From Bacteriovorax stolpii (lineage in GTDB: Bacteria > Bdellovibrionota > UBA2428), in assembly GCA_945881775.1 (NCBI GenBank), contig CAMCVE010000001.1, positions 127,836 through 191,835 of the forward strand: DNA of 64,000 bases, read 5' to 3'. Positions 1 to 8,156 of this stretch are shown here, piece after piece. Position numbers and translations under genes: made by a program. Numbering within the stretch: position 1 is the first letter of the stretch; each line of letters opens with the position of its first letter. The notes below the pieces were generated by a model that was given only the letters and a program-made list of their open reading frames with translations, was not told where the DNA came from and made no database searches.

Positions 1-1457
1 AGCTCCTAACGGCGGAAGTCCCGATCCACCTTTTTGAGGCCCATAGTCTTCCGGGGGGGTCGGCGTCCTGGTTTCGACGCAGTTCGAAGGCGGGAGCCCT
101 CCAGTTTGACGTGGGCGCGACGGTCCTCGACGGACTTGCTGACGGGGCCTGGCTCGGAAAGCGTTTTGCCACATGGGGGGTTGAACTAGCGCCCTTCGAG
201 CGAATGCCCTCGATGCACTACAAGCTCGGCGCAGACAAAGCCGCTTTTGCTCTCGATACCCGAAGTCTCAACGAATGGACGCAGAGTCTTGTACGGGCCT
301 TCCCCGCAGACGAACGCTTCATTCGTCACGACCTCGCTCAGCTCGCTCGCTTGGCTCAGCACTTAAAATCCTTGATCGAAGCACGTCCCCATTTTCCAAT
401 TCAAAGCCTCGGCGACCTCGTGCGCAACATTCGACTGGTGCCTTACCTGCCCGAGGTTCTGAGATCAGTTCTTGCGACGGGTGACTTTGACTTCGCAACT
501 TGGCTCTCTAAGCGCCCTGTTTCACCCGAGCTCCGGCGCTGGATCGAAATGTCGCTTCTGATCACCGTTCAAGATTCTCCTGAAGAGATTTTTACACCTT
601 GGGCCGCGCTCGCGCTTTCATTCTACCCACTCGGAGCCGGCACCCTCCCCGGCGGCATGCGCGGTCTCATGGAAGCCGCCCTCAGGCGCGTGATCGCAAG
701 TCCAAAAGCAAGCGTATCCCTAAAACACTCTGTCACTAGCATTCGGCAAGACTCGGAGGGGTTTTATATTCAAACGCTCGACCGAAACGCAGTCCAACGC
801 GCTTGGGGTCCCTTCCGAAGTGTGATCTCAAGCTTGCCTCGCTTTAACACCGCACGGATCGCACCAGAAGGAACTTTTGCGCCGCGGGACGAGTGGAGCC
901 GTCACAAGGAGTCGCTCTGGGGCGCAAACACGGCCTACATTGCTGTTGAAGACGGCTCCGCGTGGCCTGAGGCTGCGTTCAATTTGCACTCGCGACTCGA
1001 TCCCAACTTGGGCGGCTCCGAAGGCAACGACGCGTATCTCTCGTTCTCCAAGCGAGGCGACTTTGATCGCGCTCCTGCTGGAATTCGCGTGGCCACCCTC
1101 AGCACCCACACTCGTCTTGGAAACTGGAGAGACCTGGAGACAGGCAGCTATGCCACGCGCAAAGAAGCTGCCGGCAAGCAGCTCTTAAAACATTTCTATT
1201 CTTGGTCACCCGATTCAAAAATTCTGCATCAGGAGTTTGGCACTCCTCGCACCTTCCAGCGCTACACCAGCCGTCTCGAAGGAAACGTCGGGGGCCTCCC
1301 GATGAACCGCAACAACACGTTGCTCTCACCCCCCGCGCAGCGAACGCGCCTGGCTGGCCTTTACCAAATCGGTGACACCAGTTTTCCTGGGCAAAGTGTT
1401 TACGCGTGCACGCTCGGCGCAATTCTCGCCGTCGAAAAACTGCGCTCTGAGACCTAG
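1..1457 (+). CDS. Phytoene desaturase / carotenoid isomerase-like FAD oxidoreductase (5'-truncated by window edge)
   Basis: The reading frame is open from the first complete codon at base 3, so the ORF-track start at 111 (GTG) is an internal valine and the true start lies outside the window. The first residues read AEVPIHLFEAHSLPGG, the second strand of an FAD Rossmann fold ending in the GG of the phytoene-desaturase/amine-oxidase family, followed by FDVGATVLDG, typical of the CrtISO/phytoene desaturase branch. The C-terminus, LYQIGDTSFPGQSVYACTLGAILAVEKL, is the second FAD-contacting segment. The family desaturates, isomerises or otherwise oxidises polyisoprenoids at the membrane; substrate cannot be told here. 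It converges on queF with a 4-base gap. Confidence 0.85.
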   Translation, partial: LLTAEVPIHLFEAHSLPGGSASWFRRSSKAGALQFDVGATVLDGLADGAWLGKRFATWGVELAPFERMPSMHYKLGADKAAFALDTRSLNEWTQSLVRAFPADERFIRHDLAQLARLAQHLKSLIEARPHFPIQSLGDLVRNIRLVPYLPEVLRSVLATGDFDFATWLSKRPVSPELRRWIEMSLLITVQDSPEEIFTPWAALALSFYPLGAGTLPGGMRGLMEAALRRVIASPKASVSLKHSVTSIRQDSEGFYIQTLDRNAVQRAWGPFRSVISSLPRFNTARIAPEGTFAPRDEWSRHKESLWGANTAYIAVEDGSAWPEAAFNLHSRLDPNLGGSEGNDAYLSFSKRGDFDRAPAGIRVATLSTHTRLGNWRDLETGSYATRKEAAGKQLLKHFYSWSPDSKILHQEFGTPRTFQRYTSRLEGNVGGLPMNRNNTLLSPPAQRTRLAGLYQIGDTSFPGQSVYACTLGAILAVEKLRSET

Positions 1458-1461
1458 AGAT

Positions 1462-1842
1462 TTAGAGGGAGCAGGTGCTCGTCGCGTCGATGCCACCGCG
1501 GGTGTTGTAGGTCATGGAAACCGACAACGCTGCGGGCGCGAGGGCCTTCTTCAGATCTTCGAATATCCGAGCCGTGGCGTGCTCTTGGTAGATCCCGACG
1601 TTACGGAAACTCACGAAATAATACTTGAGAGACTTCAGCTCGACGATCTTCTTGGCAGGCGTATACTCGACTCGCACGTAGGCGATGTCCGGAAGTCCGG
1701 AGAAAGGACACACCGCCGAGAACTCTTCGGTTTCGTAAACGATATTCTGCTTGGGTCCTTCGTAAGGAAAGCTTTCCAAGATGCTGGTCTTGATGTGGGT
1801 TTCGTCGACGAAATCGATTTTAAGTCCTTCAGCGGTTGCCAT
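1462..1842 (-). CDS. queF: NADPH-dependent 7-cyano-7-deazaguanine (preQ0) reductase QueF, type I
   Basis: Reduces the nitrile of preQ0 to the aminomethyl of preQ1, the last free-base step of queuosine synthesis. The 126-aa protein has the unimodular (type I) length. The nucleophilic cysteine and general acid are in SAVCPFSGLPDIA, and the QueF signature is VELKSLKYYFVSFRN followed by IYQEHATARI. I chose the ATG at 1842 (MATAEGLKIDF) because the 33 extra residues of the longer ORF (MERFARREDF...) have no family counterpart. It lies in the same orientation as queC, 266 bases downstream of it, so it probably has its own promoter. I saw no convincing preQ1 riboswitch in that gap. Confidence 0.95.
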   Translation of the reverse strand: MATAEGLKIDFVDETHIKTSILESFPYEGPKQNIVYETEEFSAVCPFSGLPDIAYVRVEYTPAKKIVELKSLKYYFVSFRNVGIYQEHATARIFEDLKKALAPAALSVSMTYNTRGGIDATSTCSL

Positions 1843-2108
1843 GGGACGGGATTTAGCGGCCGTGCCTCGCCCTATCAAGCAAAACCTACAAAGCTTTAGA
1901 AGGATCGAATCAAAATCTTCGCGGCGAGCGAAACGCTCCACAAAGAATCGAGGCCCGACTTTTCGGGAAGCAAAAGGACACTTAGGATCCCAGCCACGGT
2001 AGCCCTATTCGAAGCTGCCGCACCCCACGTTGAGCGAGAACTCCTCAAAATTTTTTGCACGCAAGTTGGAGAACGAAGACGTCAGGATGAGCAAAGCGAA
2101 TAGATTTT

Positions 2109-2816
2109 TTATGACAAAGATTTGCGGGCTGAGAAATCCTCAAAACCCTTACGACGCAAGTCGCATGCAGGACACTGGCCGCAGCCGTATCCCCAGGAGT
2201 GTAGATCCGTGTGATTGCCCTCGTAACAGGTGTGTGTGCCAGTCACAACTTTCTCGAGCACGCCCAGTTTTTCGGCGAGCCTAAAAGTTTGGTCTTTCGT
2301 GAGGTACATGAGCGGCGTGTGAATATGCACCGGCGACTCCATCGCCATACTCAGAGCATGTTGCATGCTTTTTATGAATCCGTCGCGACAGTCCGGGTAG
2401 CCTGCGGCGTCCATCTGACAGGCTCCGATCACAAGATCCTGAATTCCTTTGGGCACGGCGTAAGCAGCTGCCAAGGTCAAAAAGAGCGCGTTGCGACCTG
2501 GCACGAAGGTCGAAGGAAGTCCATTCATTCCGGTGTTGCCTGCGGTCGAGACTCCCTCGTGCGTGAGAGCGTTTGAGGAAAGCGCCGACAAGGAATTCAC
2601 TGGTACGATCGAGTGAATCGCTCCGGCGTCGCGTGCGAGATTTGTGGCACATTCGAGCTCAACCCGGTGACGCTGACCGTAGTCAAAAGTGATCGCGTGA
2701 AGAGGGCCTGCAAACTGCTTCTTCGCCCAATAAAGGCAGGTCGCAGAATCCTGCCCGCCCGAAAGCACAACAAGCACAGAACGAGGCTGACGCTCGGCGT
2801 AGACGTTTGTGCTCAC
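2109..2816 (-). CDS. queC: 7-cyano-7-deazaguanine synthase QueC
   Basis: Uses ATP and ammonia to convert 7-carboxy-7-deazaguanine to preQ0. The N-terminal PP-loop SGGQDSATC (about residues 19-27) binds ATP, and the C-terminal cluster GYGCGQCPACDLRRKGF supplies zinc cysteines. The length (235 aa) is normal. It starts at GTG 2816 inside the end of queD: the tetranucleotide GTGA is shared by the queC start and the queD stop, so the two are translationally coupled. It is the third gene of a queE-queD-queC transcript. Confidence 0.96.
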   Translation of the reverse strand: MSTNVYAERQPRSVLVVLSGGQDSATCLYWAKKQFAGPLHAITFDYGQRHRVELECATNLARDAGAIHSIVPVNSLSALSSNALTHEGVSTAGNTGMNGLPSTFVPGRNALFLTLAAAYAVPKGIQDLVIGACQMDAAGYPDCRDGFIKSMQHALSMAMESPVHIHTPLMYLTKDQTFRLAEKLGVLEKVVTGTHTCYEGNHTDLHSWGYGCGQCPACDLRRKGFEDFSARKSLS

Positions 2817-3184
2817 TGCATCTCCTCGGAGTAAGTGACTTTGATGCCCACGGTTTCGCGCGACACGCTGACTTCTTTGAGGCCCTTCACAGCAGGCTTC
2901 AGGCGTTCAAAAATCCATTTTGTAATGTATTCACTCGTCGGCATCTGAAGGCCCGGAATGTCGTTGAGAAGTCTGTGATCGAGCTGGCTCACGATCTCTT
3001 TCACGCGCCGGTCGAGAGTTTCGTGCTCCATGACCATTCCTGTCGAGGGATCAACGCCCGACTCGATCACGACTTCTCCCGTGAAGGAATGACCGTGAAA
3101 CGAACGATTGGGGTGCCCTTCGGGATAGTTGGGCATAAAGTGTGCTGACTCAAAATGGAATTTGGTGGAAAGCCTGGCCCTCAT
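2813..3184 (-). CDS. queD: 6-carboxy-tetrahydropterin synthase-like QueD (catalytic Cys position substituted)
   Basis: Member of the PTPS/QueD family, which forms CPH4 from dihydroneopterin triphosphate. The zinc histidines are visible in FHFESAHFMPNYPEGHPNRSFHGHSF, and the middle LDHRLLNDIPGLQMPTSEYITKWIFERLKP is typical QueD. The CxxxHGH motif of Escherichia coli QueD (KCGRLHGH) reads PNRSFHGH here, so the proposed catalytic cysteine is an asparagine. I chose ATG 3184 (MRARLSTKF, 123 aa); the upstream 50 residues of the ORF track are antisense to queE. Two bases separate it from the queE stop, and it overlaps queC by 4 bases. By context it should act in queuosine synthesis; whether it has normal chemistry is open. 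Confidence 0.9.
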   Translation of the reverse strand: MRARLSTKFHFESAHFMPNYPEGHPNRSFHGHSFTGEVVIESGVDPSTGMVMEHETLDRRVKEIVSQLDHRLLNDIPGLQMPTSEYITKWIFERLKPAVKGLKEVSVSRETVGIKVTYSEEMQ

Positions 3185-3185
3185 G

Positions 3186-3842
3186 TCAGACGCCTCTTTG
3201 CTCGGGGGACCAGATGTACTTGTGCATCTGAAGCTGCATGCGGAAAGGAAGTCCTGACTCGAGCACCCAAGTGGCCAGCTCGAGATTTGAGACGTCTTTG
3301 AACGAGGGTGAGATGAGGACAACCACACGTTCAAAAAGACGATGTTCGCGTGCTGTGGTCACGGCGAAATCAAAATCTGACTTCGAGGTGACCACGAATT
3401 TCACTTCGTCGAAGCCGTTCTTAAGAGCCTCGAGGTTCTCCCACTTCATACGGGCAACTTCGCCCGAACCCGGCGTCTTAATATCCAAGATGATCCTCAC
3501 ACGCGGTGAAATATCATTGATCGGGAAAGCACCACTTGTCTCGAGCATGACCTCGAAGCCGCGCTCGACGAGCTCAGACATAAATGGAATGGCGTTGGGC
3601 TGCGCAAGCGGCTCGCCGCCGGTGACCTCAACAAGTTTTGTGGGGAATTTCTCGATTTCACGAAAAACTTCGTCGAAGCTCCAACGTTTCCCTTCAAAGA
3701 AGGCATATTCAGTGTCGCAGTATTTGCAGCGCAGCGGGCAACCCATGAGGCGAACAAAGGTCGTTGGCCGCCCCGCTTGGGTGGATTCCCCCTGGATACT
3801 AAAGAAGATTTCGTTGAGCCCGAGGCTCCGCGGCGTGGCCAT
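3186..3842 (-). CDS. queE: 7-carboxy-7-deazaguanine synthase QueE (radical SAM)
   Basis: Radical-SAM enzyme that contracts CPH4 to CDG. The cluster cysteines are in MGCPLRCKYCDTEYAF (CxxxCxxC), the substrate segment FFSIQGESTQAGRPTTFVRL precedes them, and VEVTGGEPLAQ is the SAM-binding GGE motif. Length 218 aa is normal. It is the first gene of the minus-strand queEDC operon; its ATG at 3842 faces the topoisomerase VI B gene across a short divergent region. No GTP cyclohydrolase (FolE) gene is present in this window. Confidence 0.96.
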   Translation of the reverse strand: MATPRSLGLNEIFFSIQGESTQAGRPTTFVRLMGCPLRCKYCDTEYAFFEGKRWSFDEVFREIEKFPTKLVEVTGGEPLAQPNAIPFMSELVERGFEVMLETSGAFPINDISPRVRIILDIKTPGSGEVARMKWENLEALKNGFDEVKFVVTSKSDFDFAVTTAREHRLFERVVVLISPSFKDVSNLELATWVLESGLPFRMQLQMHKYIWSPEQRGV

Positions 3843-3938
3843 TTGGGTAGGCTTCTAGGCGATTATGTCGCTTCGGGTCAATCGTCGTTTCACGATGATC
3901 TGTTCCCAAAGTTGCGAATTTCTTATATTACTTCTGGA

Positions 3939-5615
3939 GTGTCATCGAAAATTACCTCCAGCTCTACTGCAGAATACTTCTCAAAAAACCTCCAACAAGT
4001 GGGGTTTTCGTCGGGGACTAAGGCTGTTTTAACGACCCTCAAAGAGGCGGTCGACAACTCCCTCGACGCCTGTGAAGATGCTGAAATTCTTCCGGAAATT
4101 CAAATTGAGATCGAGAAAATTTCTACGGGATCGCAGAAGAATATGGACCAGATTCGTGTGAAGGTGGTCGACAACGGACCCGGACTTTCGGCCGAGGATG
4201 TGCCCCACGTTTACGGCGAATACCTCGCGAGCTCGAAGTTCGGACGCGGACGCTGCTCGCGCGGACAGCAGGGTATCGGGATCTCGGCAGCGACCACCTG
4301 GGCTCAGATCACCAATGCCCACGGCGCTCGAGTGATCACCAAGACCGCCAAAATGAAACAGGCGTTCAAATGTGAGATCGAAGTCGACATCAAAAAGAAC
4401 GTCGGGGTGATCAAAGAAAAATCCAATATCAACTGGGACCGCGAGCACGGCGTGAGCTGTGAGTTCATTTTTGATGGTCGCCTGCAGCTCAACGGCGATG
4501 CCGGAATTCTCACCTATCTCCAAGGCACAAGTCTTGTGAATCCCCATCTCAAACTCATCTACAAGATCAATGATGACGAGCCCGTCACACTCGAGCGCGT
4601 CTCCGACGAACTTATCCAGATTCCAGAGCCTGTGGCGCCTCACCCGCACACCATGAAGCTCGGAGAATTCCTTGCTCACGGCACCCTCTTTGGAAAGGCC
4701 ACTCTCGCCACTTTCCTCAAGACGGGATTTTCGCGTGTGAACGAGGCGACCTTTGCGGATCTCTCGAAACTTGGACTTAAAAAAGCCTGGCTCAAAGAGC
4801 CTGTAAGCTCACTCAGCCAGACCGAAATGAAAGCTGTCTTCGCCGCGATTCAAGAGGCGAAGCTCATGGCCCCCTCGACGCGCTCTGTGCTCTCAATCGG
4901 CGAAGACGCTCTGTCTAAGAGCATCCGCCGCCTTGGGGAAGTCGACTTCTTCAGCGTCCTCTCTCGCAAACCCACCATCTGCGACGCCAAACCCGTCGCC
5001 GTCGAAGTGGCCATCGCCCGCCTCAAAAACTCAAAAAACGAATTCGACGACCCCGTCGAAGTCCTGCGTTTTGCTAACCGTGTTCCCTTGCAGTTCGACA
5101 AGGGCGCGTGCGCGATCTTGAAGTCCATCGAATCCATCAATTGGAAATCCTACGGACTCAACCAGCCAAAACGATCCATTCCCACCGGACCCTACGTCAT
5201 CGCGGTCAGCGTTGTTTCGCCGTTCATCAAATTTAAAAACGCTTCAAAAGAAACCATCGACGCCAGTGATGAGCTCGTAGCAGAGCTGCGCCTGGCGCTC
5301 ATGCAGGCGGGTCAGCGCCTCGCACGCTTCGTGAACAAAGAAAAACGCGAATTCGATCTCGAGAAGAAGCGCTCGCACATCGAACAATTCGGTCCCATCC
5401 TCATTGAGGGCATCGGTCGCATCACGGGAGCACCCCGTACGCGTCTCGACAAAGCTTCCGATGGCCTCTTGAAGATCCTCGGCCGCGACGAAGCCGCAGC
5501 GGAAGACGCGCTCGCCCACGCGACGACGAAACAAAAAGAGATGGTCAAAAAACTCGATCAATACGACGAAGAAGAATTCGATCGCTCCGAAGAAGATTCG
5601 GAAGAGGGCGCTTAA
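3939..5615 (+). CDS. top6B: DNA topoisomerase VI subunit B (GHKL ATPase)
   Basis: ATPase subunit of a type IIB topoisomerase, closing as a clamp over DNA to drive strand passage by subunit A. Motifs in order: EAVDNSLDACEDA (Mg/ATP asparagine), VVDNGPGLSAEDV, then the lid RGQQGIGISAA and HGVSCEFIFDG in the Bergerat fold; a transducer-like region follows (EVLRFANRVPLQFDKGACAI). The C-terminal tail is highly acidic. The track start TTG 3777 lies antisense within queE and is unlikely. GTG 3939 gives 558 aa with a short leader before TAEYFSKNLQQVGF, as in archaeal proteins; TTG 3843 and 3912 are alternatives and no candidate has a good ribosome-binding site. The stop abuts the ATG of subunit A. 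Confidence 0.93.
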   Translation: MSSKITSSSTAEYFSKNLQQVGFSSGTKAVLTTLKEAVDNSLDACEDAEILPEIQIEIEKISTGSQKNMDQIRVKVVDNGPGLSAEDVPHVYGEYLASSKFGRGRCSRGQQGIGISAATTWAQITNAHGARVITKTAKMKQAFKCEIEVDIKKNVGVIKEKSNINWDREHGVSCEFIFDGRLQLNGDAGILTYLQGTSLVNPHLKLIYKINDDEPVTLERVSDELIQIPEPVAPHPHTMKLGEFLAHGTLFGKATLATFLKTGFSRVNEATFADLSKLGLKKAWLKEPVSSLSQTEMKAVFAAIQEAKLMAPSTRSVLSIGEDALSKSIRRLGEVDFFSVLSRKPTICDAKPVAVEVAIARLKNSKNEFDDPVEVLRFANRVPLQFDKGACAILKSIESINWKSYGLNQPKRSIPTGPYVIAVSVVSPFIKFKNASKETIDASDELVAELRLALMQAGQRLARFVNKEKREFDLEKKRSHIEQFGPILIEGIGRITGAPRTRLDKASDGLLKILGRDEAAAEDALAHATTKQKEMVKKLDQYDEEEFDRSEEDSEEGA

Positions 5616-6791
5616 ATGGCTGAAAAAACCGTAGAAAAGAAAAAACGACTCACCTCGGGTTCGGATATCACGAACCTTGCAAAGCAGACCTGCCTCAATA
5701 TGCTCTCAGACCTCGAGAAGGCACGCCGCCCCGTACTTGAAGCCACCAAGTGTTCACTGGACAACTCTTTTTACAATCCGAAAGTGGGCTATCTCACTCC
5801 GGGCGACAAAAAGGTGCGCTCTGAACTAAACGTGTCCTCTGTTCAAAAAATGTCCCGATCGGTCTTTTTCATGGAGATTTTGCTTCGCAATATCGAAGTC
5901 GGAGCCGTCAACACAAAGCGCGAGCTTTACTACATGGCCAAAGGTATGTGTAAAAAAGACGCGCTCTACAAACCTCTCGATTTCGAAGACCAAGCCGAAA
6001 GCGACGAAATCGTCGACTTCATCGGAGAGATGCTCGAAGTCTACCGCGAAGACCTGAACTGCTACGCCAACGACCGTGGCGGGCAAACTTACAGCCAGCA
6101 TCTCGTCGTCGAAGAAACGATGCCTAATGGTGAGAAGGCAACCATCGACTTAAGCGCGCTTGGTACGTCGCCCTTCCAGCCCAAGAACCGACCCCAGAAC
6201 CTTAAGCTGAAGGCTAAGAAAAAAATTGAATTCTGCATGGTGGTTGAATCCGAAGGCACAGCGAACACACTCGTCGCCAACGGATTCACCAAACGCTACA
6301 ACAACATCGTGATTGGCTCCGGAGGTGTGCCTTCAAACGCCGTGCGTTCGTGGTGCAAACTCATCCAAAAAGAACTCGATGTTCCGATGTTCTTCTTCGG
6401 CGACTTGGACGCGTACACCATCCAGAACATCTACCGCACGCTCAAAGCCGGATCGGCCGCGAGTCTCATCCGCAATTCTGACTACTCTGCACCCGACATT
6501 CACTTCCTCGGCGTCCTTCCAGAAGACATCAAGAAATACGACCTCAACGACTATCCCGTCAAAGAGAAGGATCCCGGCGAAGCCCGCTCTCTCAAGAAGG
6601 CGGCGGATGCCCTGAAGAATGATCCCTTCTTTGCGGACAAAAAGAATAAGAAACTTGCGGATATTTTGCGTTGGCTCGTCAAAGAAAAACGTCGTTGTGA
6701 GCAGCAGGCCTATTTCTCTGTGGATCCCCGCGATCCCACGATGATCGAGAAAATTCTTGTCGAGAAAATCCGCAAAGGAAACTACGTCTGA
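5616..6791 (+). CDS. top6A: DNA topoisomerase VI subunit A (Spo11-like)
   Basis: DNA-cleaving subunit, homologous to Spo11. The probable catalytic tyrosine is in the winged-helix segment NTKRELYYMAKG (near residue 105). The TOPRIM domain shows the metal glutamate region CMVVESEGTANTLVANGF and the acidic motif FFGDLDAYTIQNIYRTLKAGS (about 262). Length (391 aa) fits the family. Its ATG immediately follows the TAA of subunit B (TAAATG), so the two are co-translated in a fixed ratio. This enzyme is typical of archaea and plants and patchy in bacteria; the acidic motif has DLDAY where archaeal proteins usually have a D-x-D-P-x-G type sequence. Confidence 0.95.
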   Translation: MAEKTVEKKKRLTSGSDITNLAKQTCLNMLSDLEKARRPVLEATKCSLDNSFYNPKVGYLTPGDKKVRSELNVSSVQKMSRSVFFMEILLRNIEVGAVNTKRELYYMAKGMCKKDALYKPLDFEDQAESDEIVDFIGEMLEVYREDLNCYANDRGGQTYSQHLVVEETMPNGEKATIDLSALGTSPFQPKNRPQNLKLKAKKKIEFCMVVESEGTANTLVANGFTKRYNNIVIGSGGVPSNAVRSWCKLIQKELDVPMFFFGDLDAYTIQNIYRTLKAGSAASLIRNSDYSAPDIHFLGVLPEDIKKYDLNDYPVKEKDPGEARSLKKAADALKNDPFFADKKNKKLADILRWLVKEKRRCEQQAYFSVDPRDPTMIEKILVEKIRKGNYV

Positions 6792-6817
6792 GAACAGCCC
6801 CTAAGGTCCTTGGTATC

Positions 6818-7096
6818 ATGGTCCTGACGCTGAAGGTGTGGGCGGTCTTTTTTGCATTCGTGGTTCTCGGACAACTGAGACCTGGCCAGGGTGGAACTCT
6901 TGAACAACGTTTTCACGACTACTTAAACCAAGACAGGCCGCAAAAATTCTTCGTGGGACTCTTGTCTCCTGTTCATGGCTTCATGTCGCTGGTGGGGATT
7001 GAGGTCGACGAAGCCAGTATCCAAGCTGTTCGGGAATCTCCCGAGGAACTGAAGAAGTTGAAAAAATCCCTCAAGGAAAATGAGCCTAGCCCTTAA
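6818..7096 (+). CDS. Small exported or membrane-anchored protein of unknown function
   Basis: Encodes 92 aa with an N-terminal hydrophobic segment (LKVWAVFFAFVVLGQL) that could be a signal anchor, a middle part with FVGLLSPVHGFMSLVGIEVDE, and a charged lysine-rich C-terminus. I do not recognise a family. It starts 26 bases after the topoisomerase VI A stop and is followed after 46 bases by the HD-GYP-like gene, all on the same strand, so it may be co-transcribed. Reality of the gene rests on the ORF, the signal-like N-terminus and gene order. Confidence 0.55.
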   Translation: MVLTLKVWAVFFAFVVLGQLRPGQGGTLEQRFHDYLNQDRPQKFFVGLLSPVHGFMSLVGIEVDEASIQAVRESPEELKKLKKSLKENEPSP

Positions 7097-7142
7097 GCGC
7101 CCTCCACTGGTGAAGCGCGCCCGATAGGCCTACAATAGTGAC

Positions 7143-8156
7143 ATGATTTCCCAATCACCTTCCGATTACCAGGTCCTCGAGGACTCGGATTTTCCAAAAA
7201 TCGGTGACACGCTGGCCTTCGATATTTACGTGCAGCTGCCGCGTGCAGGGCGGTTTTTGCGTTATGTTTGTGCCGGGGATATTTGGGATGAGCGACGAAA
7301 AAAAATCCTTCTCACTCACACAAACCCCACACTTTACAAGAGCCTCCGGGCCGCGCCAGCAGCTCACATCAACTCCGCTCCTCGCGCCGAAACTCCCAAG
7401 GAACTTCTCGCTCTCAACGATAAGGTCGAAAAGGAGCTCATCGAGATTTTTCGCGTCGTGAACGATCCCTCCGGGGCCGAAGCCCCTCAAACCATCCAAG
7501 CGATGGAAGACCTTTCACAGAAGATCATTGAAGTCGTTGCTCCCGAACAAGAAAATCTCCGCGAAACCATGCTGCAAAAATCTAAATATTTGATGGTGAT
7601 GTCGGACTCAGCCGCAATCACCTCCATTGCCATTCTTGTTGCGTTGGCTCACGGATTCGACTCTCGTAGAATTTTTCAAGACCTCTCAATGGCGATTATT
7701 CTCATGGACGCAACTGTTTCTACTCTGCCCGAGGAAACGGTGCTCAAATACTACCGTGACCCCAACTCTCTCACGACTGGAGAGTGGCAAGAAATCAGAC
7801 GGCACCCGGCTCAGGCCCACGAGGCCGTTTCAACTCGCATCAAGTCGGTCTCAAATTCAGTTTTACAACTGATCCTGAATCATCACGAGCTCTACAACAG
7901 CAAAGGATATCCAAGGCAGCTGCGCAACGAAACGCTTCCACCGATTGTGCGATCACTCGCAGTTTCCGTGGATCTTTTCGAAATCATGAAGCGCGAGCAT
8001 TTGAACGGAAAAGACATCGATATCTTGCAGGCCCTCTCTGAACTTCGAGAGCCTACGATCGAGGCCCACCTGCGGCGCCACAACCAAAAACTTATTCAAA
8101 GTGCGATTCAGTACATCCAAACCCAGTCGGCAGCCGGAGCCGCCTCAAAAAGCTAA
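7143..8156 (+). CDS. Degenerate HD-GYP domain protein
   Basis: The C-terminal half has the layout of an HD-GYP cyclic-di-GMP phosphodiesterase but with key ligands replaced. RRHPAQAHEAV, LNHHELYNSKGYPR and the following segment correspond to the HP, HHE and GYP motifs. The first histidine position reads AITSIAI and the HD itself reads IILMDAT, so the metal-binding HD pair is gone. The N-terminal 100 residues are unassigned. Catalysis is therefore doubtful; a binding or scaffold role is possible (inference). It lies downstream of the topoisomerase VI genes and converges on ettA with no intervening base. Confidence 0.75.
   Translation: MISQSPSDYQVLEDSDFPKIGDTLAFDIYVQLPRAGRFLRYVCAGDIWDERRKKILLTHTNPTLYKSLRAAPAAHINSAPRAETPKELLALNDKVEKELIEIFRVVNDPSGAEAPQTIQAMEDLSQKIIEVVAPEQENLRETMLQKSKYLMVMSDSAAITSIAILVALAHGFDSRRIFQDLSMAIILMDATVSTLPEETVLKYYRDPNSLTTGEWQEIRRHPAQAHEAVSTRIKSVSNSVLQLILNHHELYNSKGYPRQLRNETLPPIVRSLAVSVDLFEIMKREHLNGKDIDILQALSELREPTIEAHLRRHNQKLIQSAIQYIQTQSAAGAASKS

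Noticed and set aside
1843-2108. preQ1 riboswitch ahead of queF
   Set aside because: Only a small CCCGA/TCGGG hairpin is visible; no pseudoknot-like C-rich loop and A-rich tail could be traced. The region ahead of queE was also examined without success.
3777-3938. TTG 3777 as start of topoisomerase VI B
   Set aside because: The first 66 bases are antisense to the queE N-terminus and the encoded residues have no counterpart in the family.
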